A stretch of 23,926 nt of DNA from Oscillospiraceae bacterium (GTDB lineage Bacteria > Bacillota > Clostridia > Oscillospirales > Oscillospiraceae). The position numbers and the translations under genes were made by a program. A model generated the notes under the pieces. The model saw nothing but the letters and a program-made list of their open reading frames with translations, did no database searches and was not told where the DNA came from. Positions 5,996 to 13,160 of the stretch are shown here, one piece after another (positions within the stretch are counted from its first letter, which is position 1; every line of letters begins with the position of its first letter). Where the stretch lies: the NCBI GenBank assembly GCA_016296565.1, contig JAEDJB010000011.1, positions 1-23,926 of the forward strand. Direction: 5' to 3'.

Positions 5996-7321
5996 TTACT
6001 CAGTGGTGGCTGCTGCGTCCTGACCGGTGGATTCGCCGCCGGCGTCCTGGCCGCTGTCAGTGGTGCCCTGGCCGCCGGTGCCTTCGCTGCCGGTAGAGCC
6101 TGTGCCAGTACCGGTTCCGGTGTTGCCGGTGCCGCCGGTGTTGTCAGTGGGGACCTCGGCCCCTTCCTCCGGCTCCTGGCCGTTGGTCTGGGTGGTGTCA
6201 ACCGCCTGGCTGTTGGGGTTCTCGATGACCTCCACCACGAACTCGGCGGTCTTTTCCCCGGCGGTGGCCTTGATGATGGCGGTGCCCACGTCCCGGGCCT
6301 CCACCACGCCGTTGGAGTCCACCCGGGCAACGGAGGAATCGTTGCTGCTCCAGGTGATCTTGGCGGGGGTCATGTCGTCGGTTTCCATGATGACGGTGGC
6401 CTGGATGGTGTAGGTCTTGCCGGACATGATCTGGGCGCTGGTTTCCGCCAGGTCAATCTTCACAACGCCGGGGGCGGTTTTCACCACCATGACGGTGGCG
6501 TTGATGGTCTCGTCGTTTACCGTTGCGGCAATGCTCACGGTGCCCACGCTCTTGGCGCTGAGGGTGCAGGTTTTGCCGTTACCCTCCACGGAGACCACAC
6601 CGGAGTCGCTGGAGCTCCAGGTGATGTCGTAGTCCTCCGCAGCGCTCAGACCGGAGATGGAAGCCTCGGCGGTCTCGCCCTGGACGATGGTCTGGGAGGA
6701 CAGCTGGATCTCATACTTGCTGCTGCCGCCGCCCACCAGGGACTTGATCACCAGGGCAGCCAGCACGATGAGCACCACGCCCAGGATGATGGGCACCAGG
6801 TGGGTGTTCTTCCGCTTGGCGGGCCGGCGCTGGCTGCTGCCGTTTCTGCGGCGGTTGTCCGCAGGGGGACGGCGGGAGCTGCCGTTCCGGCTGCTGCCGC
6901 TGCGGGAAGAGGAGGAGCTGCGGCGCTGGCTGCCGCTGCCGTTCCGGCTGGAAGAGGAGCGGCCGCCGGAGGAGGACCGGCTGCTGCCGCCGGATTTTCT
7001 CCGGGCGGAACTGCGGTCGTCCCAGTTGGGGGCGGTGCGCTCCCAGTCGTACTCATCAAAGTCGCTGTAAGAGGACCGGCTGCTCCGGGAGCTGCCGTAC
7101 CGGTCGTAATCCCGGCTGTAGCTCCGGTCGTAGTCCCGGTCAAAATCCCGGTTATAGCTGCGGCTGTAGTCCCGGTCGTAGTCTCTGCTATAGCTGCGGT
7201 CATAGTCCCGGCTGCTGTAGCCCCGGTCATAGTCCCGGTCGGAGTAGGACGAGGAGCTGCGGCGGCTGCCGCTGTTCCGGGAGGAACGGCCGCCGTAATC
7301 TTCGTAGTCGTCGTAACGCAT
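5996..7321 (-). CDS. Membrane protein: Arg/Ser/Tyr/Asp-rich tail, one TM, two BIG2 domains
   Basis: The protein has 441 residues. Residues 1-172 are low complexity: 1-100 carry many repeats of the SRDYDR/SYSRDYDR type, and 104-172 are Ser/Arg/Gly-rich. One membrane segment lies at about 174-195. Two BIG2-type immunoglobulin-like domains follow (about 203-280 and 285-366), each with the TWSSxDSxVxxV core and a GTxxIxAT strand. The last 75 residues are a Gly/Thr/Glu-rich tail. There is no signal peptide; the basic N-terminus implies a cytosolic tail with the BIG2 part outside. AGGAGG precedes the ATG at 7321 by nine bases. BIG2 domains are usual in surface proteins; no enzymatic domain is seen. 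The function is unknown. It is monocistronic, with its own promoter and terminator. Confidence 0.85.
   Translation of the reverse strand: MRYDDYEDYGGRSSRNSGSRRSSSSYSDRDYDRGYSSRDYDRSYSRDYDRDYSRSYNRDFDRDYDRSYSRDYDRYGSSRSSRSSYSDFDEYDWERTAPNWDDRSSARRKSGGSSRSSSGGRSSSSRNGSGSQRRSSSSSRSGSSRNGSSRRPPADNRRRNGSSQRRPAKRKNTHLVPIILGVVLIVLAALVIKSLVGGGSSKYEIQLSSQTIVQGETAEASISGLSAAEDYDITWSSSDSGVVSVEGNGKTCTLSAKSVGTVSIAATVNDETINATVMVVKTAPGVVKIDLAETSAQIMSGKTYTIQATVIMETDDMTPAKITWSSNDSSVARVDSNGVVEARDVGTAIIKATAGEKTAEFVVEVIENPNSQAVDTTQTNGQEPEEGAEVPTDNTGGTGNTGTGTGTGSTGSEGTGGQGTTDSGQDAGGESTGQDAAATTE
7050..7250. repeat. Coding repeats for SRDYDR-type peptide
   Basis: Short degenerate direct repeats (CCGGTCGTAGTC-like units of about 12-24 nt on the plus strand) encode the Ser-Arg-Asp-Tyr-Asp repeats at residues about 25-90 of the BIG2 protein. 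They are prone to slippage, so copy number may differ between strains. Confidence 0.65.
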
Positions 7322-7395
7322 AGGTATCATCCTCCTGACGATTATCCTGGAAGGGAAAGTCATCGGGTTCTCTGTTTTTCCACATACTTCGAGAT

Positions 7396-7424
7396 ATTAT
7401 ATCACATCTGCTATCAAGTGAAAA
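7396..7424 (-). promoter_or_regulatory. Sigma-A promoter for the BIG2 protein
   Basis: On the minus strand TTTTCA (7424-7419), a 17-bp spacer and TATAAT (7401-7396) preceded by TGA form a good extended -10 promoter about 70 bases upstream of the start. Confidence 0.6.
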
Positions 7425-7489
7425 CACCCAATTTGTAAAGAATCTGAGAATCTTCCCCAGGACTCCTTGGGCAGAATCCCCGCGGCGCC

Positions 7490-7518
7490 TTTACCGGCGG
7501 GGGATTTTGTGATAGAAT
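7490..7518 (+). promoter_or_regulatory. Sigma-A promoter for the DapF-like gene
   Basis: TTTACC (7490-7495), a 17-bp spacer and TAGAAT (7513-7518) preceded by TGA lie about 40 bases before the start at 7555. The -35 overlaps an imperfect hairpin (about 7476-7506, AATCCCCGC pairing with GCGGGGGATT) that may be a regulatory or terminator remnant. Confidence 0.5.
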
Positions 7519-7554
7519 AGGGATACTATTAAAAAAAGAAAAGAGGCGTCTGCC

Positions 7555-8349
7555 ATGAAACTCACCTTCCAACTGGCCGACCCGGCGGGGAACCTGACCC
7601 TGCTGGTGCGCACCCCGGTGCCCCGGGAGCAATACCAGGACCTGGCCGGGCGGCTGCTGGCCATCCGGGAGCTGAAGGCCCAGCAGGTGGGCTTTCTCGT
7701 GCCGCCCCAGGGGTCGGGGTGCATCCGCCTGGAGATGATGGGCGGGGAGTTCTGCGGCAACGCTCTGCGCAGCGCAGGGCTGTTCTACGCGGCGGACCAG
7801 GGTATCCGCCGGGCCAGGAAGTTCCCGGTGGAGATCAGCGGCTGCGACGAACCCTTGACCGTCCAGGTCAACCCCCTCACCAGCCAGGTGACGGCGGAGA
7901 TGCCCATTCCCCGGGAAATCGTGAAGCACCCCATCTTTGGGGAGCCTGCCCGGGTGGTGCGCCTGCCGGGGATCGTCCACGCTGTCTCCCAGAAGCGGGA
8001 GGAAGCAGGGGAGGAGGAGGTCCGGGCGGCTCTGAAAGAGCTGGCGGCGGACTTCGACAGCCCCGCCGCCGGGGTGATGTTCTGGCAGAGCCGGGCGGGG
8101 ACCATGCGCCCGGCGGTCTACGTCCGGGACACGGACTCTCTGTACTTTGAGAGCAGCTGCGCCTCCGGCAGCACCGCCGTGGCCGCCTGCCACGCCCTGG
8201 GTGCGGGCCGGGACGGGGTGCACAAGCTGGACCTGCGCCAGCCCGGGGGAACCATCCAGACCACTACAGCGGTGCGTTCCGGACAACTGGAGAACATCAC
8301 CATCGGCGGCACCGTCACCCTGGGCCCGGTGTACGAGGTGGAGTTTTAA
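7555..8349 (+). CDS. DapF-fold amino-acid racemase/epimerase
   Basis: The 264-residue protein has the diaminopimelate-epimerase fold signature. One putative catalytic cysteine, C67, lies in GGEFCGNALRS and the other, C202, in SSCASGSTA. In true DapF these motifs are CGN-G-R and ACGTG. The GGEFCGNALR version recalls the histidine racemase (CntK-type) branch, enzymes that make D-histidine or other D-amino acids by a two-cysteine, cofactor-free mechanism. I therefore call it a racemase of unknown amino acid rather than DapF. No metallophore or lysine-biosynthesis genes adjoin it; the nearest operon is an amino-acid ABC transporter, convergent. The ribosome binding site (AGAGG) is modest. Confidence 0.85.
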   Translation: MKLTFQLADPAGNLTLLVRTPVPREQYQDLAGRLLAIRELKAQQVGFLVPPQGSGCIRLEMMGGEFCGNALRSAGLFYAADQGIRRARKFPVEISGCDEPLTVQVNPLTSQVTAEMPIPREIVKHPIFGEPARVVRLPGIVHAVSQKREEAGEEEVRAALKELAADFDSPAAGVMFWQSRAGTMRPAVYVRDTDSLYFESSCASGSTAVAACHALGAGRDGVHKLDLRQPGGTIQTTTAVRSGQLENITIGGTVTLGPVYEVEF

Positions 8350-8360
8350 AGGAAGCCTGC

Positions 8361-8427
8361 GGCGGGAGCAAGCCCCCGCCCTACGAAGGGTACCAACCCA
8401 CACCAGGCGCGCCCAGCCGGTGGGCGC
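8361..8427 (+). repeat. Dispersed intergenic repeat, modules C and B
   Basis: Module C (24 nt, 8361-8384) is identical to 15673-15696 and to the reverse of 2180-2203. Module B (8385-8427) contains GGGTACC then GCGCGCCCAGCCGGTGGGCGC. It recurs inverted at 15511-15555 and directly at 23799-23843. The stretch 8428-8495 has a further GGCGGGCGAACACAGTTCGC-type palindrome. No gene is visible here. Confidence 0.8.
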
Positions 8428-8504
8428 TGATGTTCCCCGCGCTGGGCGGGCGAACACAGTTCGCCCCTACAGGCGTTGGTGCCTTACATCGCCCGAAGCG
8501 AAGG

Positions 8505-8542
8505 AAAGCGGCCTCCCCCAGAGGGAAGGCCGCTTTTTTGTT
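8505..8542. terminator. Terminator between convergent genes
   Basis: AAAGCGGCCTCCC pairs with GGGAAGGCCGCTTT (one bulged A) around a short loop, followed by a T-run on the plus strand. It ends the DapF-like gene. On the minus strand it directly follows the ABC ATPase gene, with a weaker T-tract. Confidence 0.85.
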
Positions 8543-9310
8543 TTATCCGGTGAACTTTTCCAAAAACTGCTTGGTGCGGGGATGCTTGGGGTTGCCGAAG
8601 ACCTCGGAGGGAGGACCTTCCTCCACCACCACGCCCCCGTCCATGAACATGACCTGGTCGGCCACGTCCCGGGCAAACTCCATCTCATGGGTGACAATAA
8701 TCATGGTGGTGTGCTTGTCCGCCAGGCCCCGGATGACCTTCAGCACCTCGCCGGTGAGCTCCGGGTCCAGGGCGGAGGTGGGCTCATCGAAGCACAAGAT
8801 ATCCGGTTTCATAGCCAGGGCCCGGGCGATGGCCACCCGCTGCTGCTGGCCGCCGGAGAGCTGGTGGGGGTAGTTGCCCATCCGGTCGCTGAGGCCCATC
8901 TGGGCCAGCAGGGCCTTGCCCTCCTCCCGGATGTCCTCGAGCTTTTCCCCGGTTTTCTCGCCCTTGGCCAGCAGCTCCCGGGCCAGGGTGACGTTTTCCA
9001 GGGCGGTGTACTGGGGAAAGAGGTTGAAGCTCTGGAACACCAGGCCGAAGTGGAGCCGCTTCCGGCGGATCTCGTTCTCCCGCTGGGTGGCGGGGTCGGC
9101 GGCGTCAAAGAGGAGCTCCCCCCGGACGGAGATGGTTCCGGCGTCCGGGGTCTCCAGGAAGTTCAGGCACCGGAGCAGGGTGGTCTTGCCGCTGCCGGAG
9201 GAGCCGATGATGGCCAGCACCTGGCCCTCCTCCAGGGAGAAGCTGATGTCCTCCAGCACCCGGGTGGCGCCGAAATGCTTTTCGATGTGTTGTACGTCCA
9301 AGATAGCCAT
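8543..9310 (-). CDS. Amino-acid ABC transporter ATP-binding protein
   Basis: The 255-residue protein is a polar-amino-acid importer ATPase (GlnQ/HisP type). It has Walker A GSSGSGKTT (36-44), the Q-loop in LVFQSFNLFPQ, signature LSGGQQQR, Walker B ILCFDEPTSALDPE and the switch histidine in VTHEM. It powers uptake through the permease encoded immediately upstream. The stop-to-start gap is 12 bases, with AAGGAGG before the ATG at 9310. It is the last gene of the three-gene operon and ends at the terminator at 8505-8542. The transported amino acid cannot be assigned from this subunit. Confidence 0.96.
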   Translation of the reverse strand: MAILDVQHIEKHFGATRVLEDISFSLEEGQVLAIIGSSGSGKTTLLRCLNFLETPDAGTISVRGELLFDAADPATQRENEIRRKRLHFGLVFQSFNLFPQYTALENVTLARELLAKGEKTGEKLEDIREEGKALLAQMGLSDRMGNYPHQLSGGQQQRVAIARALAMKPDILCFDEPTSALDPELTGEVLKVIRGLADKHTTMIIVTHEMEFARDVADQVMFMDGGVVVEEGPPSEVFGNPKHPRTKQFLEKFTG

Positions 9311-9322
9311 GCGCGCGCCTCC

Positions 9323-9970
9323 TTAGCGGAAGTAGTCGAGCTTGCGCTCGATGAAGTTGAAGAGGATGGTGAGGATGCCCACGAAGAGCAGGTAGAACAC
9401 GCCCGTGTAGAACAGGGGCCAGGTAATACCGGCGGACTTCATGAAGGACTCGCCGGCCTTGATAAGCTCGGAGATGGCGATGATCCGGGCCAGGGAGGTG
9501 TCCTTCACCAGGGTGATGATCTCGTTGGACATGGGGGGCACGATGCGCTTGATCATCTGCATGAGGGTGATCTTGAAGAAGATCTGCTGCTTGGTCATGC
9601 CCAGCACCTGGCCGGCCTCCCGCTGGCCCACAGGCACCCCTTCGATGCCGCCCCGGTAGATGACGGAGAAGTAGCAGGAGTAGTTCAGCACGAAGGCCAC
9701 CACGCAGGCGGCCATGCGGCCGCTGCCCCAGATGTTGTTGTCAAACCACAGGCCGGGGCCGTAGTAAATGATGATAAGCTGAAGCATCAGGGGAGTGCCC
9801 CGAACGATCCAGACAATGGTGTTGAATAACCAGCGGATGGGGGTAAACCGGCTCATGCAGCCGAAGGCAATGAGCAGGCCGATGGGCAGGGCGAAGAGCA
9901 GCGTCAGGAAGAAGAGCTGAACGCTTTGGCTCAGGCCATGCAGCAGAGAGATTGTGACGGTCCAAAACAT
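9323..9970 (-). CDS. Amino-acid ABC transporter permease
   Basis: The 215-residue integral membrane protein belongs to the HisM/GlnP family, with about five hydrophobic segments. It shows the EAA coupling loop as EAGQVLGMTKQQIFFKITLMQ, which contacts the ATPase. RGTPLMLQLIIIYYG is the usual N-terminal permease motif. It probably works as a homodimer because only one permease gene is present. AGAGGAG precedes the ATG at 9970 at a normal distance. The binding-protein gene lies 111 bases upstream across a long stem-loop. Confidence 0.95.
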   Translation of the reverse strand: MFWTVTISLLHGLSQSVQLFFLTLLFALPIGLLIAFGCMSRFTPIRWLFNTIVWIVRGTPLMLQLIIIYYGPGLWFDNNIWGSGRMAACVVAFVLNYSCYFSVIYRGGIEGVPVGQREAGQVLGMTKQQIFFKITLMQMIKRIVPPMSNEIITLVKDTSLARIIAISELIKAGESFMKSAGITWPLFYTGVFYLLFVGILTILFNFIERKLDYFR

Positions 9971-10010
9971 GGAAAAGACTCCTCTGATTCTTTCTTTTTC
10001 TTTAAGCCGT

Positions 10011-10046
10011 CCAAAGGCAGAGAGCGGAAACGCCCTCTGCCTTTGG
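10011..10046 (-). promoter_or_regulatory. Intercistronic stem-loop between binding protein and permease genes
   Basis: CCAAAGGCAGAG (10011-10022) pairs perfectly with CTCTGCCTTTGG (10035-10046) around a 12-nt loop. No T-tract follows on the minus strand, so it is probably not a full terminator. Such stems commonly protect upstream mRNA or attenuate downstream genes, giving more binding protein than permease. Confidence 0.65.
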
Positions 10047-10081
10047 AGGTTGATTTATTCTGATTGGAAAGGGATACGGGA

Positions 10082-10897
10082 TCAGCCGGGCAGAACCACG
10101 ACCTGTGCGTTGTTGCAGTAAGCGTTGGTGCACTCCATGGCGCCCAGAACCTCGTCAGTGAGGGTCATGCCGTTCCACACCACGTCGATGCTCTTGGAAT
10201 CCAGCTCCATGATCTTGCTGTCCCAGTCGATCTCCACGAACTGGATCTCAACGCCCAGCTTCTCAGCGACCAGCTTGGCCATGTCGGCGTCGAAGCCGAT
10301 CCACTCGCCGTTGTCGTCCTTGTAGTCCATGGGGGCGAAGTCGGTGATGCCCACGATGAGAACGCCCTTGTCCTGGATGTAAGCAATGTCGCCGTCAGCG
10401 GCGATCTCGGGCTCGTCCATGGGAGCCTGCTCCAGCAGAGCCTCGTCCACGCCGTAGGTAGCGGCGATTTCGCCCATGGTGCCGTCGGCATAAGCCTCGG
10501 CCATGACCCAGTTGATGTAAGCGGCCAGATCAGAACCCTTGCGGCAGCCAGCGCCATACTCCTCGGTGGTGAGCTTGTCGCCCAGGACCATGTCGGGATA
10601 GCTGGTGCCCTCGCCGATCATAGCGCCGGCCATGAGCAGGTCGATGATGGCGGCGTCGGAGGTGCCGGCGGCCACTTCCATAAGAGCCTTAGCCTGGGTG
10701 TCCACGCTGTTGATTTCCCAGCCCTGCTCCAGAGCGGCAGCTTCGCCGGCAGAGCCGGTCTCCACGGCGTAAACCAGAGCTTCGGTGGTTTCGTCAGCGG
10801 CGCCCTCGTCGGCGGGCTCGGTGCTGGTGCCGCCGCAGGCGGCCAGCAGGGTGCAGCACATGGCGGCAGACAGGATAATTGCGAGTAACTTCTTCAT
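10082..10897 (-). CDS. Amino-acid-binding lipoprotein, apparently circularly permuted
   Basis: The 271-residue protein has a lipoprotein signal with lipobox LLAAC (C21) and an acidic linker to residue 39. Segments of a type II solute-binding protein (SBP_bac_3) then appear in swapped order. Residues 40-90 (VETGSAGE ... DAAIID) match the usual second lobe. Residues 112-150 (EYGAGCRKGSDL ... ADGTMGEIA) match the usual C-terminus. Only then do residues 177-271 (VLIVGITDFAPMDYKDDNG ... TLTDEV ... TNAYCNNAQVVV) match the usual N-terminal lobe. The protein ends at a hinge strand. The arginine normally found in the T-x-E-R motif that holds the ligand carboxylate is V250 here. Overall length is normal. 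It heads an ABC operon with permease and ATPase. The ligand is unknown, and binding remains to be shown. Confidence 0.88.
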   Translation of the reverse strand: MKKLLAIILSAAMCCTLLAACGGTSTEPADEGAADETTEALVYAVETGSAGEAAALEQGWEINSVDTQAKALMEVAAGTSDAAIIDLLMAGAMIGEGTSYPDMVLGDKLTTEEYGAGCRKGSDLAAYINWVMAEAYADGTMGEIAATYGVDEALLEQAPMDEPEIAADGDIAYIQDKGVLIVGITDFAPMDYKDDNGEWIGFDADMAKLVAEKLGVEIQFVEIDWDSKIMELDSKSIDVVWNGMTLTDEVLGAMECTNAYCNNAQVVVLPG

Positions 10898-10956
10898 TTT
10901 TTAACGCTCCTTCTCGATTTGAGTTGTTTAGTACTCTATCGCAGTAAAGTATACAC

Positions 10957-10984
10957 ATCATACCACACCACGGGGAGATTGCAA
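10957..10984 (-). promoter_or_regulatory. Sigma-A promoter of the ABC transporter operon
   Basis: TTGCAA (10984-10979), a 16-bp spacer and TATGAT (10962-10957) preceded by TGG lie on the minus strand about 60 bases before the lipoprotein start. No T-box or riboswitch is recognisable in the short leader. Confidence 0.65.
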
Positions 10985-11034
10985 GTATCTTCGATCAAAT
11001 TTTTGCTCAGACCGCTATTTTCGTCAAATCAACG

Positions 11035-11062
11035 AAAAATCCCCCCAGGTTTTGGGGGGATT
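11035..11062 (-). terminator. Terminator of the NodB-like gene
   Basis: AATCCCCCC (11038-11046) pairs with GGGGGGATT (11054-11062). On the minus strand the stem is followed by TTTTCG. It separates the stalk-protein gene from the transporter promoter. Confidence 0.85.
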
Positions 11063-11093
11063 GTCCAAGGCGTGTTTTTGCAGGCCGGGGCCC

Positions 11094-12203
11094 TTAGTAC
11101 CGGGTCTCCCGGGGGGACAGGAAGGTGTCTCCGTCCTGGGACAGGCGGCTGAGGACCCCGGAGAGGACCGCTCCGGCGGTGCGGCAGTCCAGCAGCACCC
11201 GGCCGGAACTGGTGCGGCCGCCGAAGGAGACGATGCTCTCATAAATCTCGGTGGCGCTGCCCCCGGCGCCGGGAGTCAGCCCCGGACTCCAGCACAGGTA
11301 TCCCGCGTCGGAGAGGGCCTGGTCGCTGCCCAGGACGAACCAGACCTCCTGCCGGAGAATCTGGGCCACCAGGCGGCTGCCGGTCTGGACGCTCTCCAGC
11401 TTTTCCTGGGGGGTGTCCCCCACGGGGATGAGGCCCACCTTGTGCCCCCGGCCGGCTGCCTGGCGGAGCTGACCGGCGCAGTCTGCCAGCTTGTCCGCGG
11501 GGAAAAAGACCACGGCGGTGGCCTGGACGCTGGCCAGGGCGTTGAAGGCGGCGGTGAGGTCAGTCTCCCCGTTGGCACGCAGGCCCAGGTAGAGGGAGAA
11601 TTTCGGGGCGTTTTCCACCGGCTCCGGGGTGACCGGCTGCGGGTTGGAGGAGGTTCCGCCGGAATTCTGGTTGTAGCTGTCGTACCGGCTGCGCATCATG
11701 GAGGAGGCGGAGCTGATGAACAGGGAGTCGCTGAGAACGGCGCTTCCATCTCTCATCCGCAGCAGGGGACCGTACTCGGTGTTGTAGTAGGAATAGGTCA
11801 GGCCGAAGTACCGGCACAGGGCATAGGCGGGGACGTAATAAGCCCCGTTCTGCCGGACCACGGTTCCGGGGACCGGAGGATCGCCGTTTACCGCGGTGGC
11901 GGTGCCGTTTACCAGGTCGAAGGTCATGGTTTTGCCGGAGAGGTTATAGAACACCAAGCTGTCGTTGTTTTCCGAAAAGCCATAGTAGATCCCCATGTTG
12001 ACCCCGGTGTACCGGCTGCTGAAGACGGTGATGGGGACGTAGATCCAGCCGCTGTGCTGGATGGGAGTGGTCTGGGTGGACTGGGGAACCAGGGTGTCGT
12101 TGAGGGAGAGGAAGAACAGGCTGTTCCCGGCGGAGGCGGGCACCGCCAGCAGGGACAGCAGCAAAGCGGCCGTGCAGACCAGCGAAAGCAGCTTCTTTTT
12201 CAT
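11094..12203 (-). CDS. Secreted protein: stalk domain plus degenerate NodB-like domain
   Basis: The 369-residue protein starts with a signal peptide (1-25, cleavage after ASA). Residues 30-165 look like the copper-amine-oxidase N-terminal (stalk) domain found in many Clostridia surface proteins, with the WIYVPITVF and YYVPAYALCRYFGL strands. A Ser/Pro/Asn linker (175-200) leads to residues 201-369. That part recalls a polysaccharide deacetylase (NodB) barrel: LTAAFNAL, then ATAVVFF, then GRGHKVGLIPVG. However, the catalytic Asp-Asp and the HxxxH metal site are missing, so deacetylase activity is unlikely. A GGGGGA site precedes the ATG at 12203. It is monocistronic. A binding or structural role in the wall is an inference. 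Confidence 0.75.
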   Translation of the reverse strand: MKKKLLSLVCTAALLLSLLAVPASAGNSLFFLSLNDTLVPQSTQTTPIQHSGWIYVPITVFSSRYTGVNMGIYYGFSENNDSLVFYNLSGKTMTFDLVNGTATAVNGDPPVPGTVVRQNGAYYVPAYALCRYFGLTYSYYNTEYGPLLRMRDGSAVLSDSLFISSASSMMRSRYDSYNQNSGGTSSNPQPVTPEPVENAPKFSLYLGLRANGETDLTAAFNALASVQATAVVFFPADKLADCAGQLRQAAGRGHKVGLIPVGDTPQEKLESVQTGSRLVAQILRQEVWFVLGSDQALSDAGYLCWSPGLTPGAGGSATEIYESIVSFGGRTSSGRVLLDCRTAGAVLSGVLSRLSQDGDTFLSPRETRY

Positions 12204-12264
12204 GGTGATTCCCCCTTTTTTCCGGTGTTTTTCCCATTTTATCATGAAATGGGGCGGTTTTCAA

Positions 12265-12293
12265 TTGCAATTCTCGCCGGACTCCGATATCAT
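12265..12293 (+). promoter_or_regulatory. Sigma-A promoter of the ArsC-like/DUF523 operon
   Basis: TTGCAA (12265-12270), a 17-bp spacer and TATCAT (12288-12293) lie about 43 bases before the ATG at 12336. Confidence 0.65.
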
Positions 12294-12335
12294 AAAGGGG
12301 AGCAAAATCCACGCTGCACCAAGGAGGTCTGATCT

Positions 12336-12686
12336 ATGCTGTTTGTCTGTTATCCCCGCTGCTCCACCTGTAAAAAGGCCCAGAAGTGGCTGGATGAAAA
12401 CCAGGTGCCCTATACCTTCCGGGACATTAAGGAAGAGAACCCCACCCTGGAGGAACTGAAAACCTGGCACGCCCAAAGCGGCCTGCCCCTGAAGAAATTT
12501 TTCAACACCAGCGGCCAGCTCTACCGCTCCATGGAGCTGTCCAAGAAGCTGCCGGACATGAGCGAGGAGGAGCAGCTGGCCCTGCTGGCCTCGGACGGGC
12601 TGCTGGTAAAGCGCCCCATCGCCGTGGACGGAGACAAGGTCCTGGTGGGCTTCAAGCAGGCCGACTGGGAAGCCCAGTTTCGGTAA
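12336..12686 (+). CDS. ArsC/Spx-family thioredoxin-fold protein
   Basis: The 116-residue protein has the arsenate-reductase-like fold with CSTC at residues 9-12, LDENQVPYTFRDIKEENPT, and KRPIAVDGDKVLVGF near the C-terminus. Members include ArsC, YffB and the redox regulators Spx/MgsR. The Arg triad of classical ArsC is only partly evident, and no ars genes adjoin, so an uncharacterised YffB/Spx-like role is safest. AGGAGG precedes the ATG by eight bases. The DUF523 gene starts 12 bases downstream, forming an operon of two cysteine-rich proteins. Confidence 0.9.
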   Translation: MLFVCYPRCSTCKKAQKWLDENQVPYTFRDIKEENPTLEELKTWHAQSGLPLKKFFNTSGQLYRSMELSKKLPDMSEEEQLALLASDGLLVKRPIAVDGDKVLVGFKQADWEAQFR

Positions 12687-12698
12687 GGAGGAAAGGGT

Positions 12699-13154
12699 AT
12701 GCGAATTTTAGTCAGTGCCTGCCTTATGGGCATGAGCTGCCGGTATGACGGCAAGTCCAACCAGCTGTCCAAGCTTCAGGCCCTTATGAAGCAGCACATC
12801 TGCATCCCAGTTTGCGCGGAGATGTTCGGCGGCCTGCCCACCCCCCGGCCCCCGGCAGAGCGCCAGGGGAACCGGGTGGTGACCAAGGATGGGCAGGACG
12901 TCACCGACGCCTTCATCCGGGGCACTGCGGAGATCCTCCGCCTGGCGGACTTGTACCACTGCAAGGCGGCCCTGCTGAAGGAGAACAGCCCCTCCTGCGG
13001 CAGCGGGAAGATCTACGACGGCACCTTCACCGGCACCCTGGTGGAGGGAGACGGCATCACCGCCCAGCTGCTCAAGCAAAAGGGCATCAAGGTCTACGGA
13101 GAGTCCCAGATCGGGGAGCTGGTGGACGAGCGGCCCTTCTACTACAGCATTTAA
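12699..13154 (+). CDS. DUF523 family protein (TudS-like)
   Basis: The 151-residue protein carries the DUF523 marks: SACLMGMSCRYDG (C8, C14), CAEMFGGLPTPRPPAE (C39) and LKENSPSCGSG (C100). The thiouracil desulfurase TudS belongs to DUF523 and uses a [4Fe-4S] cluster held by conserved cysteines, so a cluster and sulfur-removal chemistry are plausible here. The stretch DVTDAFIRG is also family-typical. A strong AAGGAGG lies before the ATG. It follows the ArsC-like gene by 12 bases and ends seven bases from a convergent gene without a clear terminator between them. Confidence 0.88.
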   Translation: MRILVSACLMGMSCRYDGKSNQLSKLQALMKQHICIPVCAEMFGGLPTPRPPAERQGNRVVTKDGQDVTDAFIRGTAEILRLADLYHCKAALLKENSPSCGSGKIYDGTFTGTLVEGDGITAQLLKQKGIKVYGESQIGELVDERPFYYSI

Positions 13155-13160
13155 GCGCTG

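Noticed and set aside
7555..8349. True diaminopimelate epimerase (dapF)
   Set aside because: The fold fits, but both cysteine motifs differ from the DapF consensus and no lysine or cell-wall genes adjoin. A more general racemase call is safer.
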